Position numbers and translations under genes: made by a program. Positions 33,706-42,808 of a stretch of DNA of 64,000 nucleotides are shown here, piece after piece (position 1 is the stretch's first letter; each line of letters starts with the position of its first letter). Under the pieces are notes generated by a model that saw only the letters and a list, made by a program, of their open reading frames with translations, ran no database searches and had not been told where the DNA came from. The stretch covers positions 62,001 to 126,000 of the forward strand of contig JBMOOQ010000028.1 in the NCBI GenBank assembly GCA_049324435.1, written 5' to 3'. The stretch is from Pseudorhodoplanes sp049324435 (GTDB lineage Bacteria; Pseudomonadota; Alphaproteobacteria; Rhizobiales; Xanthobacteraceae).

Positions 33706-34296
33706 TTACCCGCCGGTCACAAAATAGGAGGCCAGACGTGACTTGATCTGTTCCGCAACAATCGTCGAGGAGCGGTTCTGGGCGTCGCGCTCGCCGCGGG
33801 CCCGCGCAAAGCGCTGCTGCTGGCCCGGAATATCGTAGGACTGCCGTGCGAAGGCCCGTCCGGTGAGCACGACCTTGCCGGTGGCCAGCTCAACCAGGCT
33901 GTAGGTCGCGTCGATGCCGTAGATTTCCATGTCCGACCGCGCCGTGGTGATATCCACAATCACGTTCTGACGGCTGCCGGAGAGGTTGATCTTGAGCTTG
34001 TAGGCGGGAGACAGCTGGCCGGCGCCGCCGGTCAGTCCGAAGATCAGCGCGTTCCGCACCTCGACGCCCATCCGGGCTTCGGGGGTGCCGTTCGGCGCGT
34101 CGATTTCCTCGACTTCGATGCTGGCCAGGGCGGTCCGGACAGCCGGGGTGGTGCCCGGGGTCTCGATCGTGCTGTTCCCGTAGAGCGGCTGAAAGCAGCC
34201 GGCACTCAGCCCGGCGCAGGCAAAAGCCAGCCCCAGCGCCAGAAAGCGCCCCATTCCCCCGGGTCTTTTGCCCGTATGCCCCCTAGGCAACGACAT
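33706..34296 (-). CDS. lptE: LPS-assembly lipoprotein LptE
   Basis: 196 residues. A lipoprotein signal with lipobox LSAGC at about residue 30-34 leads to FQPLYG, the hallmark of LptE-like proteins in Alphaproteobacteria. LptE plugs the LptD barrel that inserts lipopolysaccharide in the outer membrane. The start overlaps the end of leuS by 14 bases and has AGGA 6 bases upstream; a second Met at 34254 is less well placed. Confidence 0.88.
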   Translation of the reverse strand: MSLPRGHTGKRPGGMGRFLALGLAFACAGLSAGCFQPLYGNSTIETPGTTPAVRTALASIEVEEIDAPNGTPEARMGVEVRNALIFGLTGGAGQLSPAYKLKINLSGSRQNVIVDITTARSDMEIYGIDATYSLVELATGKVVLTGRAFARQSYDIPGQQQRFARARGERDAQNRSSTIVAEQIKSRLASYFVTGG

Positions 34297-36916
34297 TCAC
34301 GATCCTATGCGGGACAACAATGACCTTTTTGGGGGCCTTGCCGTCCAGCGCCTTTACTACCGCATCCAGCGTTAATACGGCAGCCTCAATATCCGAATTT
34401 CCGGCGTCGCGTGGCACGGTTACATCAGCCCGCTTCTTGCCGTTGATCTGGACGGGGAGGGTGACGGTATTTTCCACCAGCAGCGCGGCCTCCACCTCGG
34501 GCCAGGCCTGCATGGACACCAGCGTCTTGTGGCCCAGAGCCGCCCAGCATTCCTCGGCCAGGTGCGGCATCATCGGGGCAAAGAGCTGAACCAGAATTTC
34601 GGCAGCCTCGCGGACCGCCCAGGCGAAATCCGGGGCAACGCCGCCGGGCGACACGGCATTCCCGATGGCCGCCGAGAGCGCGTTCGAACATTCGTAGATA
34701 TGCGCAACACAGCGGTTGAACCTGAGCTTCTCGAGATCCTCGGAGACCTTGGCAAGAGCGCCGTGCGCAGCCTTGCGCACGGCAAGAGCTGCGTCCCCGA
34801 AGGCCGCGGGCCGCTCGGCCGAAGCCTGTGCGGCGATATCCGCCGCTTCGCCGACAAGGCGCCACAGCCGCTGCACGAAGCGCCATGAGCCCTGGACGCC
34901 TTCCTCGGTCCAGATCACATCGCGTTCGGGCGGCGAATCCGAGAGCACGAACCAGCGCGCGGTATCCGCTCCATAGGCGCCGATAATGTCGTCGGGATCG
35001 ACGGTGTTCTTCTTCGACTTCGACATTTTCTCGATCGAGCCGATCTCGACCGGCTCACCGGTGGCCTTCAAGACCGCCTTGCGCGCATCGCCCTCGGCTG
35101 TGATCGTGACTTCCGACGGCATGACGAACTCGCCGTTCGCCTTGCGATAGGTCTCGTGAACCACCATGCCCTGCGTAAAGAGACCGGCGAACGGCTCGTC
35201 GAGACCGGCATGGCCGGTCTTCTTCATCGCGCGGGTAAAGAAGCGGCTGTAGAGCAGATGCAGGATCGCATGCTCAATGCCGCCGATATACTGATCGACG
35301 GGGAGGAAACGATCGACATCCTTGCGGCTCGTTGGCGCTGTCGCGATCCACGGATCGGTGAAGCGCGCGAAATACCAGGACGAGTCGACGAAAGTGTCCA
35401 TGGTATCGGTCTCGCGGCGCGCCGGCTTGCCGCATGACGGGCATTGCACATTGCGCCAGGTCGGATGCCGGTCGAGCGGATTACCCGGTTTGTCGAAGCT
35501 CACATCCTCCGGCAGCTCCACCGGCAGGTCCTTCTTCGGTACCGGCACGATGCCGCAAGCCTCGCAGTGAATCACCGGGATCGGGCAGCCCCAGTAGCGC
35601 TGGCGTGAGATACCCCAGTCGCGCAGCCGGAAATTGACCTGACGCCGTGCAACGGCCTTGCCGTTGCGCAATTCGCTCTCAAGCCGCCGCGCGACTTCCT
35701 CCTTCGCCTCGGCAATCGAGAGTCCGTTCAGGAAGTGCGAGTTGATCATCGTGCCGTCGCCGTCATAGGCGGTGTCGGTGATGACAAAGGTTTTCGGATC
35801 CTGTCCCGGCGGACATACCACCGGCACGTTGCCGAGCCCGTATTTGTTGACGAAATCGAGGTCGCGCTGATCGTGCGCAGGGCAGCCGAAAATGGCGCCG
35901 GTGCCGTAATCCATCAGGATGAAATTCGCGACATAGACCGGCAATTGCCACGCCGGATCGAGCGGATGCACCGCCTTGATGCCGGTGTCGAAGCCCATCT
36001 TCTCGGCCGTGTCGATCTCGGCCTGCGATGTGCCGCGCCGCTTGCACTCGGCGATGAACTCCGCAAGCTTCGGATTCTTCGCCGCGGCCGCCTTCGCGAG
36101 CGGATGATCCGGCGCAATCGCCATGAACTTCGCACCGAACAGGGTATCGGGGCGTGTGGTGAACACATCGAGTTCGCTTTCGCCATTTGGCGTCGTCTTC
36201 GGATCGAGGGCGAAACGGATCAACAGTCCCTCCGAACGGCCGATCCAGTTGCGCTGCATGACGCGCACCTTTTCCGGCCAGCGCTCGAGCGTGTCGATTG
36301 CGTCCAGCAGCTCCTGCGCATAATCGCTGATCTTCAGGAACCATTGCGTCAGCTCGCGCTGTTCGACCAGCGCACCCGAGCGCCAGCCGCGGCCGTCGAT
36401 CACCTGCTCGTTGGCGAGCACGGTCTGATCCACCGGGTCCCAGTTCACCTTGGATTGCTTGCGTTCGACGAGCCCCGCTTCAAGGAAGTCGAGGAACATG
36501 GCCTGCTGATGCTTGTAATAGGCCGGATCGCAGGTCGCGATCTCGCGGGCCCAGTCAAGCGACAGGCCCATCGATTGCAGCTGCGCCTTCATCGCCGCGA
36601 TGTTCTGATAGGTCCAGGTCTTGGGATGGACCTTGCGCTCCATCGCGGCATTTTCCGCCGGCATGCCGAAGGCGTCCCAGCCCATCGGGTGCAGCACCGA
36701 GAATCCCTTTGCGCGCTTGTAGCGCGCCACGACGTCGCCCATCGTGTAGTTGCGCACGTGCCCCATATGGATGCGCCCCGACGGATAGGGGAACATTTCC
36801 AGCACGTAGTATTTCGGGCGCGGATCGTCGTTCTTCGTGGCGAAGATGCCCTGGCTGTCCCAGGTCTTCTGCCAGCGCGGCTCGGCGTCGCGGGCGTTGT
36901 AGCGTTCTGGTCTCAT
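34283..36916 (-). CDS. leuS: Leucyl-tRNA synthetase
   Basis: 877 residues, full length. The HIGH-type motif is PYPSGRIHMGHVRNY (about 44-58), the KMSKS loop is EKMSKSKKNTVDP (about 626-638), and the editing domain has the Thr-rich stretch VFTTRPDTLFGAKFMAIAPDHPL. The zinc-like insertion CEACGIV...CPSCGKP is present. It charges tRNA-Leu. It is the first gene of leuS-lptE-holA, reading towards the proposed origin. Confidence 0.98.
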   Translation of the reverse strand: MRPERYNARDAEPRWQKTWDSQGIFATKNDDPRPKYYVLEMFPYPSGRIHMGHVRNYTMGDVVARYKRAKGFSVLHPMGWDAFGMPAENAAMERKVHPKTWTYQNIAAMKAQLQSMGLSLDWAREIATCDPAYYKHQQAMFLDFLEAGLVERKQSKVNWDPVDQTVLANEQVIDGRGWRSGALVEQRELTQWFLKISDYAQELLDAIDTLERWPEKVRVMQRNWIGRSEGLLIRFALDPKTTPNGESELDVFTTRPDTLFGAKFMAIAPDHPLAKAAAAKNPKLAEFIAECKRRGTSQAEIDTAEKMGFDTGIKAVHPLDPAWQLPVYVANFILMDYGTGAIFGCPAHDQRDLDFVNKYGLGNVPVVCPPGQDPKTFVITDTAYDGDGTMINSHFLNGLSIAEAKEEVARRLESELRNGKAVARRQVNFRLRDWGISRQRYWGCPIPVIHCEACGIVPVPKKDLPVELPEDVSFDKPGNPLDRHPTWRNVQCPSCGKPARRETDTMDTFVDSSWYFARFTDPWIATAPTSRKDVDRFLPVDQYIGGIEHAILHLLYSRFFTRAMKKTGHAGLDEPFAGLFTQGMVVHETYRKANGEFVMPSEVTITAEGDARKAVLKATGEPVEIGSIEKMSKSKKNTVDPDDIIGAYGADTARWFVLSDSPPERDVIWTEEGVQGSWRFVQRLWRLVGEAADIAAQASAERPAAFGDAALAVRKAAHGALAKVSEDLEKLRFNRCVAHIYECSNALSAAIGNAVSPGGVAPDFAWAVREAAEILVQLFAPMMPHLAEECWAALGHKTLVSMQAWPEVEAALLVENTVTLPVQINGKKRADVTVPRDAGNSDIEAAVLTLDAVVKALDGKAPKKVIVVPHRIVNVVA

Positions 36917-36963
36917 CGGAGGTACGGCTGCTCAGACATTGCTGACGATCGGGATATCAAATT

Positions 36964-37050
36964 CTATCCGCCGGCAAGGCGGCGCATGCGAATTCCGACA
37001 GTGCCTTTCACAGCTGAGCCGGGGAAATTCTCGTCGGCGAGGAAGCGCAT
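36964..37050 (-). pseudogene. Truncated DUF5615 PIN-like toxin
   Basis: One base after the antitoxin stop an ATG opens MRFLADENFPGSAVK, the typical first 15 residues of DUF5615 PIN-like toxins. The sequence then departs from the family (GTVGIRMRRLAGG) and stops at 36964. Normal family members are about 110-120 residues, so more than 80 percent of the gene is missing and the break lies just upstream of the leuS promoter. I read this as a deletion remnant that leaves the antitoxin without its toxin. Confidence 0.75.
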
Positions 37051-37051
37051 C

Positions 37052-37282
37052 TCACGCGGCGCTGGGATGGACTGTCTCGAGCCTCAAAACGTCTCGTGCG
37101 TAAGCGAGGCAAGCAGCGACATCCTCCTTTGACAGGCCTGGATACTCGCGCAGGATGTCGGCCTCGGTCCATCCTTCGGCCATCAGTCCGATGACGAAGT
37201 CGACCGAAAGCCGTGTGCCGCGGATATGCGGCTTCCCGCCCAGCACGGCGGGATCGAGCGCAATGCGTGCGGAATCCGCCAT
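37052..37282 (-). CDS. DUF433 antitoxin (orphan)
   Basis: 76 residues. DUF433 features: LDPAVLGGKPHIRGTRLSVDFVIGLMAEGWTEADILREYPGLSKEDVAACLAYA. DUF433 proteins are winged-helix antitoxins usually paired with DUF5615 PIN-like toxins. Here the toxin is only a 28-codon stub one base downstream, so the antitoxin appears orphaned and may persist as an autoregulator or an anti-addiction gene. Confidence 0.87.
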   Translation of the reverse strand: MADSARIALDPAVLGGKPHIRGTRLSVDFVIGLMAEGWTEADILREYPGLSKEDVAACLAYARDVLRLETVHPSAA

Positions 37283-37447
37283 AATTGGCTCCTGCGAAGG
37301 GTTTGGTGGTTCGCGGGACCTGACACGAAACGGCTTTTCCGGTCAACGTCATCGGACGCTCAGATTTGCGGTCTCGCGATTATCACAGGCCTTTCCCGCT
37401 TGCGGCCACATCGTGGCACCGTTACTTGACCGGCCGGAGACCCGCCT

Positions 37448-38134
37448 GTGAGCCAAACTGAATTTCCGGATATCGCAGCCGCCCTGTCCGCCGTGCGCGC
37501 CGAAATCGCCAAGGCCTGCCGCGAGGCGAACCGCGATCCGGCCGCGGTGACGCTGATCGCGGTCTCCAAGACCTTCGGGGCCGATGCCATCGAGGCCGCG
37601 ATTGCCGCAGGGCAACGGGTTTTCGGCGAAAATCGGGTTCAGGAAACCAAGGCGAAATGGCCGCAGATCCGTGCGCGCCATGACGGGCTTTCGCTTCACC
37701 TGATCGGTCCGCTGCAATCCAACAAGGCCAAGGACGCGGTGGCGCTGTTCGACGCCATCCATTCGGTCGACCGGCCAAGCATCTGTGAGGCGCTGGCGAA
37801 GGAAATCGCCAAACAGGGCCGCACGCCGCAGCTCTTCGTCGAGATCAACACCGGGGCCGAGCCGCAAAAGGCGGGCATCCTGCCGGAGGATGCGGATGCG
37901 TTTCTGCGCGCGTGCCGGGACAGGTATGGGCTGACGATTTCCGGGCTGATGTGCATCCCGCCGTTCGACGAGGCGCCGGCGCCGCATTTCGCGCTGACCG
38001 CAAAGATCGCCGCACGCAACGGGCTGACGCTTCTCTCGATGGGGATGAGCGCGGATTTCGCGACGGCGATCGCGTTCGGCGCGACCCATGTGCGTGTCGG
38101 CAGTGCGATTTTCGGCTCACGGCCGAAGCCGTGA
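37448..38134 (+). CDS. YggS family PLP-binding protein
   Basis: 228 residues starting at GTG 37448. The PLP lysine lies in LIAVSKTFGADAI, followed by FGENRVQETKAKWP and HLIGPLQSNKAKDAV. The C-terminal phosphate-binding segment is LSMGMSADFATAIAFGATHVRVGSAIFG. The family (YggS/PLPBP) controls PLP homeostasis rather than a known catalytic step. It lies alone between the broken toxin-antitoxin locus and the HerA-like gene. Confidence 0.94.
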   Translation: MSQTEFPDIAAALSAVRAEIAKACREANRDPAAVTLIAVSKTFGADAIEAAIAAGQRVFGENRVQETKAKWPQIRARHDGLSLHLIGPLQSNKAKDAVALFDAIHSVDRPSICEALAKEIAKQGRTPQLFVEINTGAEPQKAGILPEDADAFLRACRDRYGLTISGLMCIPPFDEAPAPHFALTAKIAARNGLTLLSMGMSADFATAIAFGATHVRVGSAIFGSRPKP

Positions 38135-38145
38135 TGCGAGCAGCG

Positions 38146-39951
38146 CTAGCGCCAGGTCTTTGGTGCGTCGCGTGACGTCAGTGCGGCGTTGAGCGGCTGT
38201 TTCAGAAGACGTGACCGCTCCGCCTCGTATCCATTGCCGTATCCATTGCCGGCAGGCGGCTGAAGCGGCGGGGCATGTTCGCGCATCAGGCCGCTGTCGT
38301 AGCTGTCGTCGTCCTGCAGCCGCTGGCTCATGGTCGCGTTGCGCCACCGGTCGATGACCGACGCGATCAGATCGAGGCCAGCTTCGGTCCGTCGATGTGT
38401 GCTTGTACCGACTTCGCTCGATGGACGGAATTCTTCGGGCAGATTGCTGAACTTCATCTGCATCGGCAATGCAACGCCGGACCCGAACACGAAGGCTTCG
38501 CCGGTTCCGAGTGTCGGCACAAAGCTCAGCAGGCTGGACGCTGCATCGGACACGGCCGAACGGATCAACGCCTGATCGCGGTCGTTCGCAAGCCGCATCA
38601 CAAAAAGCGTATTGCATTGGGAGATGATGTTCGGATCGATTTCATAAGGCCGTTGCGTTACCAGACACAGATAGACGCCGTATTTGCGTCCTTCCTTGGC
38701 GATGCGCGACAAGGCGCGTCGCGTCGGACCGAAGCCTTTCTTCAACTCGGTCGACGACGCGTAGCGATGAGCTTCCTCGCATACGAACAATAGCGGCGAG
38801 ACACCGTCGCTCCACAAGCCGAAATCGAACGCCATGCGGCACAGCACCGAGACCACCGAATCGACGACTTCCGCAGGAAATCCGGCGAGTTGCATCACCG
38901 TGACGGGCTTGCCGTTCGCAGGCAGCCGGAACAGGGTCGAGATAATCTCCGCCATCGTGTCGCCGCCGACATTGGCGTTCTCGAACATGAATGTGTAACG
39001 CGGATTGTTGCGGAAGGTCTGGATCCGCTGCATCAGCTTGAAGTGGAAGGCGCGAGAGGCGCGATTTTCAAGCTTGCCCATCCGTTCGTCGATCAGGCCG
39101 AGCAGATCCTCCAGACGGTAGGGGGCCGGCGTGTCCGCGGTAAAGCCGGAGTTTCTCGGATCGCGACGCTTGAGCAGTGAATGTTCTGATGTATTGCGGT
39201 GCTGGATATACATGCCCTTGGCGATCGGGATCACCTCGGCAAGGATTTCCACCTCCTCAGGCACACCGGGCCGCGCACCGAAAAATGCGTCGACCGTTTC
39301 TTCGAAATTGAACAGCCAGAACGGCAGCCGCAGATTGCGTGGATTGAGCACCTGCGCCTTGTCGCCGAAGCAGCGGCCATATTCGTTGTGCGGGTCGACG
39401 AGAAAGATGCGCAGATCGGGCCGTGCAGCGAGAATCTGCTGCAGGATCACGGCGACCGCGGTCGATTTCCCGACGCCGGTGGTGCCGAGAATCGCGAAAT
39501 GCTTGTTCAGCAGCTCATTGACGTCGACCAGCGCCTTGATCGAGTGGTCCTGGCGCAGGCAACCGAGATGGGCCGTCGGCCCGGCATTACCGTAGATCAG
39601 GCGCAGCTCGTCATTCGTGATCAGAAGCGCCGGCTCGCCGATCACCGGGTAATCGGTAATGCCGCGCGAAAATCGCGGCGTGCCGTCATGCTCGCGCATT
39701 TCGCCGAACAGGTCGATATGGGCGATGCGGGACCCAGCCTGTCCGGAGATCTTCGTGACCATGCCGATGATCACGCTATCGCCGCAGACGATGCCGATGA
39801 ATTTTCCGACGGTTGCGCGCGCGGCGTCGCGGACGCCAGCATCATCCAGCTCGATCGTTGCACTCGCCCCGGAGACCGAGATCACGCGCCCGATGATGTC
39901 GCGCTCGTCCTGGGACGGCGCAGGCTCGTTCGCTCGCTGTGTCATTTCCAT
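38146..39951 (-). CDS. HerA-like ATPase (DUF87, HAS-barrel)
   Basis: 601 residues. An N-terminal HAS-barrel (IGRVISVSGASATIELDD) precedes a FtsK-HerA ATPase with Walker A GTTGVGKST, Walker B LLFVCEEAH and the arginine-containing motif IAKEGRKYGVYLCLVTQRP. HerA hexamers work with NurA nuclease in archaeal end resection; no NurA-like gene is adjacent here. The C-terminal about 60 residues are low-complexity (PPAGNGYGNGYE). It is probably a DNA-pumping ATPase of unknown pathway. ATG 39951 or 39945 both work. Confidence 0.88.
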   Translation of the reverse strand: MEMTQRANEPAPSQDERDIIGRVISVSGASATIELDDAGVRDAARATVGKFIGIVCGDSVIIGMVTKISGQAGSRIAHIDLFGEMREHDGTPRFSRGITDYPVIGEPALLITNDELRLIYGNAGPTAHLGCLRQDHSIKALVDVNELLNKHFAILGTTGVGKSTAVAVILQQILAARPDLRIFLVDPHNEYGRCFGDKAQVLNPRNLRLPFWLFNFEETVDAFFGARPGVPEEVEILAEVIPIAKGMYIQHRNTSEHSLLKRRDPRNSGFTADTPAPYRLEDLLGLIDERMGKLENRASRAFHFKLMQRIQTFRNNPRYTFMFENANVGGDTMAEIISTLFRLPANGKPVTVMQLAGFPAEVVDSVVSVLCRMAFDFGLWSDGVSPLLFVCEEAHRYASSTELKKGFGPTRRALSRIAKEGRKYGVYLCLVTQRPYEIDPNIISQCNTLFVMRLANDRDQALIRSAVSDAASSLLSFVPTLGTGEAFVFGSGVALPMQMKFSNLPEEFRPSSEVGTSTHRRTEAGLDLIASVIDRWRNATMSQRLQDDDSYDSGLMREHAPPLQPPAGNGYGNGYEAERSRLLKQPLNAALTSRDAPKTWR

Positions 39952-40082
39952 TGTATCGCCGCTGAAAGAGAACCGTGCCTTAAGACTATCAGCGGGGCCG
40001 CTTTAACCGATTAACAGTCGCGCGGCGGTGGAACTTGTGTTGGAGCACACTTAATTAAACGTACCCTCGCCCCGAGAGAAAT

Positions 40083-40613
40083 TTATCCAATATAAATGAA
40101 AGTTTGCGGCGACAGCTTTGCGAGCAGCCGCAGCAGATCGCCCCGGCGTAGCCCGATACAGCCTGCGGTCGGGCCGAAGCCATCGCGCGCAACATGGATG
40201 AAGACCGCGCTGCCGCGGCCCGCGATCCGGGGACGGTCGTTATGGTCGATCTCAATGATAAGGTCGTAAAGCCCGTCGTCCCGCATCAGCCGGTCGCCCG
40301 GTTCGCCGGCGTGCCGCCGGACGGGGCGGTTGTAGCGGCGGTCGGCCGGATCCTCGCTCCAGGCGTCGTCCGGACCGATCGGCCGCACCGGAAGGCCGGT
40401 GCGCGGCCGGGCGATTCGGTCGGACCGCCACCAAAGGCGTTTCAGTCGGAACCGGCCCCGGGGCGTCCCCCCATCGCCCTCGCGCTTATTGGCCAGAATA
40501 CCGCCACGGCCCAGCGAAACCGGGATCGCGACGGTTCCGGCCCTCAAAATGCCGCGGGTTTTGGTTCCAGATCGTTTCCGGACCCGAATTTGCCTGAAGT
40601 ATTGGGGAGGCAT
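40083..40613 (-). CDS. L,D-transpeptidase (YkuD) family protein
   Basis: 176 residues. The catalytic signature HVARDGFGPTAGCIGLRR holds the active His and Cys, and GGTPRGRFRL is the N-terminal part of the fold. YkuD enzymes form 3-3 peptidoglycan cross-links or detach lipoproteins. No signal peptide or membrane anchor is visible at ATG 40613, and the longer frame to 40640 adds none. Export is therefore unclear. Confidence 0.87.
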   Translation of the reverse strand: MPPQYFRQIRVRKRSGTKTRGILRAGTVAIPVSLGRGGILANKREGDGGTPRGRFRLKRLWWRSDRIARPRTGLPVRPIGPDDAWSEDPADRRYNRPVRRHAGEPGDRLMRDDGLYDLIIEIDHNDRPRIAGRGSAVFIHVARDGFGPTAGCIGLRRGDLLRLLAKLSPQTFIYIG

Positions 40614-40727
40614 GACGCTAAGTTGGTGCTTGGAGCCCAAAATGGGTAAGTCTGGCTTGCCCTGACGATCCTGGATGCCTTATTTCGCGTTAAATCTCTA
40701 TTCTCAGGGCCCTTGGGGGGCACCTTA

Positions 40728-41414
40728 ATGTCGAATGCCAGAACAATATTGATCGTGGACGACGACGCTGAGCTGCGCGACACCCTCGTCGAGCAGCTCG
40801 CATTGCACGAGGAGTTCGAGGCCAAGGCCGAGGACACTGCGGCCAAGGGCATTCAGGCGGCCAAGGACGGTCAGATCGATCTGATCATCATGGATGTGGG
40901 GCTGCCCGATATGGACGGCCGCGAGGCGGTGCGGGTGCTGCGCAAGAGCGGCTTCAAGGCGCCGATCATCATGCTGACCGGCCATGACACCGATTCGGAC
41001 ACGATCCTCGGACTGGAATCCGGCGCCAACGACTACGTCACCAAGCCGTTCCGGTTTGCGGTGCTGCTGGCGCGCATCCGCGCGCAATTGCGCCAGCACG
41101 AAGCAAGCGAGGATGCCGTCTTCACGATCGGGCCATACAGCTTCCGTCCCAGCTCGAAGCTTCTCACCGGTCAGAAGGGCAACAAGGTCCGGCTGACCGA
41201 AAAGGAAACTGCGATCCTGCGCTACCTTTATCGGGCCGGCCAGCGTCCGGTCTCGCGCGAGACCTTGCTGCAGGAAGTCTGGGGCTACAATTCCGGCGTC
41301 ACGACTCATACGCTCGAGACGCACGTCTATCGTCTTCGCCAGAAAGTCGAGAAGGATGCCGCCAATCCGTCGATCCTCGTCACCGACGCGGGCGGCTACA
41401 AGCTTGTGCCTTAG
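40728..41414 (+). CDS. cenR: OmpR-type response regulator, CenR/OtpR-like
   Basis: 228 residues: receiver domain (TILIVDDDAELRDTLVEQL; phospho-acceptor Asp56 in IIMDVGLPD; TG and KPF signatures intact) and a winged-helix output domain (LTEKETAILRYLYRAGQRPVSRETLLQEVWGYNSGVTTHTLETHVYRLR). I recognise this as the CenR/OtpR type of Alphaproteobacteria, which governs envelope homeostasis, a family assignment from pattern. A GGGGGG site 8 bases upstream supports ATG 40728. No histidine kinase is adjacent. Confidence 0.8.
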   Translation: MSNARTILIVDDDAELRDTLVEQLALHEEFEAKAEDTAAKGIQAAKDGQIDLIIMDVGLPDMDGREAVRVLRKSGFKAPIIMLTGHDTDSDTILGLESGANDYVTKPFRFAVLLARIRAQLRQHEASEDAVFTIGPYSFRPSSKLLTGQKGNKVRLTEKETAILRYLYRAGQRPVSRETLLQEVWGYNSGVTTHTLETHVYRLRQKVEKDAANPSILVTDAGGYKLVP

Positions 41415-41435
41415 GCGATCGCCAGGCACAGGATC

Positions 41436-41897
41436 GTGGGCATCGACGACGACATTGCGGTTCTGGAGCAGGTACCGATGCTCAGGGCCTTGGGCCGTGG
41501 CGCGCTGCGGCTGATCGCGCTCGGCGCCGAGACCCGCGAGGTGCGGTCGGGCGAGGTCTTGTTCAGGCCGGGCGAGCGGATCGACGGCGCCTATGTGGTC
41601 CAGGACGGCAGGTTTGAGCTCTGCGCCGATCCGGGACAGCCCGGCAAGGTCATCGAGGTTGGGCCGGGCGCCATGCTCGGCGAATTCGCCCTGATTGCGG
41701 AAAGCGCCAAGCCGCTTTGCGCAACGGCACGGGGCGACTGCGCCGTGATCCGCATTTCACGCAGCATGTTTCTGAAAATCCTGCAGGACGATGCGCAAGC
41801 CGCGATGCGATTGCGCGACTATGTTGCACAGCGGACGCGGCAATCGATCGCCGAATTGCTCGACATGCGCTACAAGCTCGATCAAAGCGAGCAATAG
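41436..41897 (+). CDS. Cyclic nucleotide-binding domain protein with degenerate pocket
   Basis: 153 residues from GTG 41436, consisting of a single CNB domain plus a C-terminal helix with no DNA-binding domain. The pocket reads GAMLGEFALIAESAKPLCATA. The Glu after Gly is kept, but the position of the cAMP-phosphate-binding Arg (Arg82 in E. coli CRP) is Pro, so cAMP binding is doubtful. It is 21 bases after the regulator. In Brucella, otpR is followed by a similar gene, suggesting a conserved functional pair. Confidence 0.82.
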   Translation: MGIDDDIAVLEQVPMLRALGRGALRLIALGAETREVRSGEVLFRPGERIDGAYVVQDGRFELCADPGQPGKVIEVGPGAMLGEFALIAESAKPLCATARGDCAVIRISRSMFLKILQDDAQAAMRLRDYVAQRTRQSIAELLDMRYKLDQSEQ

Positions 41898-41906
41898 CGG
41901 CGCGCG

Positions 41907-42737
41907 CTACACCGCGACCGTCGCCGTCACCGGGACATGGTCGGAGGGCTGCGCCCATCCGCGCGCTTCCTTGGCGATGCGAATCTCGGACACGCGATCC
42001 ATCAATTGCGGAGAAAACCACATGTGGTCGAGTCTGCGCCCTTTGTCTGCCGCCTTCCAGTCGGGCGAACGGTAGCTCCACCAAGTGTAGAGCTTTTGCG
42101 GCTCGGGAACAAATTCGCGCATCGCGTCGATCCAGCCGCCGTGCTTTTGCGCGGCGTTGAGCTTTTCGGTCTCGACCGGTGTATGCGACACGACATCGAG
42201 AAGCTGCTTGTGACTCCACACATCGTGTTCGCGCGGCGCGACATTGAGATCGCCGAGCAGGATTGCACGCGCGTGTCCGTTCACATGAACATCCTTGCAC
42301 TCGCGCATCTCGTCGAGGAACGAGAGCTTGTGCCTGAATTTTGGATTGGCGTCGGGGTCAGGGAGGTCGCCGCCGGCCGGCACGTAAAGATTGTGAATGA
42401 CGATCGGGTCTTTCAGTCCGGCACGTTCGCCGAACGTCACCGAAATGTGGCGTGAATCGTTGATGCCGCAAAAACCGCGTTTGCTGGTCTCGTCAAACGG
42501 CAGGCGCGAGAGCACGGCAACGCCGTGATAGCCCTTCTGCCCGTTCATCGCGACATACTCGTAACCGAGCCGTTTGAAGCGCTTGAGCGGAAATTTGTCG
42601 TCCGGACACTTGGTTTCCTGCAGGCACAGGATATCCGGGCGCGCGGCCTTGATGAATTTCGCAACCAGGTCGATGCGAAACCGCACCGAATTAACGTTCC
42701 AGGTCGTGATTTTCAGCGTTGTGACTGAAGGCGTCAT
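41907..42737 (-). CDS. xth: Exodeoxyribonuclease III (AP endonuclease)
   Basis: 276 residues. The ExoIII/APE1 fold residues are visible: TWNVNSVRFR, the Mg-binding Glu in LCLQETKCPDDKFP, LGDLNVAPREHDVW, the GRRLDHMWFS segment and the final SDHVPVTATV His. It repairs abasic sites and 3' blocking groups. ATG 42737 starts MTPSVTTLKITTWN, which fits the family. It converges with the CNB gene (10-base gap). Confidence 0.93.
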   Translation of the reverse strand: MTPSVTTLKITTWNVNSVRFRIDLVAKFIKAARPDILCLQETKCPDDKFPLKRFKRLGYEYVAMNGQKGYHGVAVLSRLPFDETSKRGFCGINDSRHISVTFGERAGLKDPIVIHNLYVPAGGDLPDPDANPKFRHKLSFLDEMRECKDVHVNGHARAILLGDLNVAPREHDVWSHKQLLDVVSHTPVETEKLNAAQKHGGWIDAMREFVPEPQKLYTWWSYRSPDWKAADKGRRLDHMWFSPQLMDRVSEIRIAKEARGWAQPSDHVPVTATVAV

Positions 42738-42808
42738 ACGCTCAGTCTTAGGCGCACCGGCGGGCAATTTCCAGCCGGCCCGTCACGGCTGTGCGCAACT
42801 GCGCAGAC

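Noticed and set aside
35735..37132. 465-residue open frame on the plus strand
   Set aside because: Antisense to leuS and the toxin remnant; no recognisable domain or ribosome binding site.
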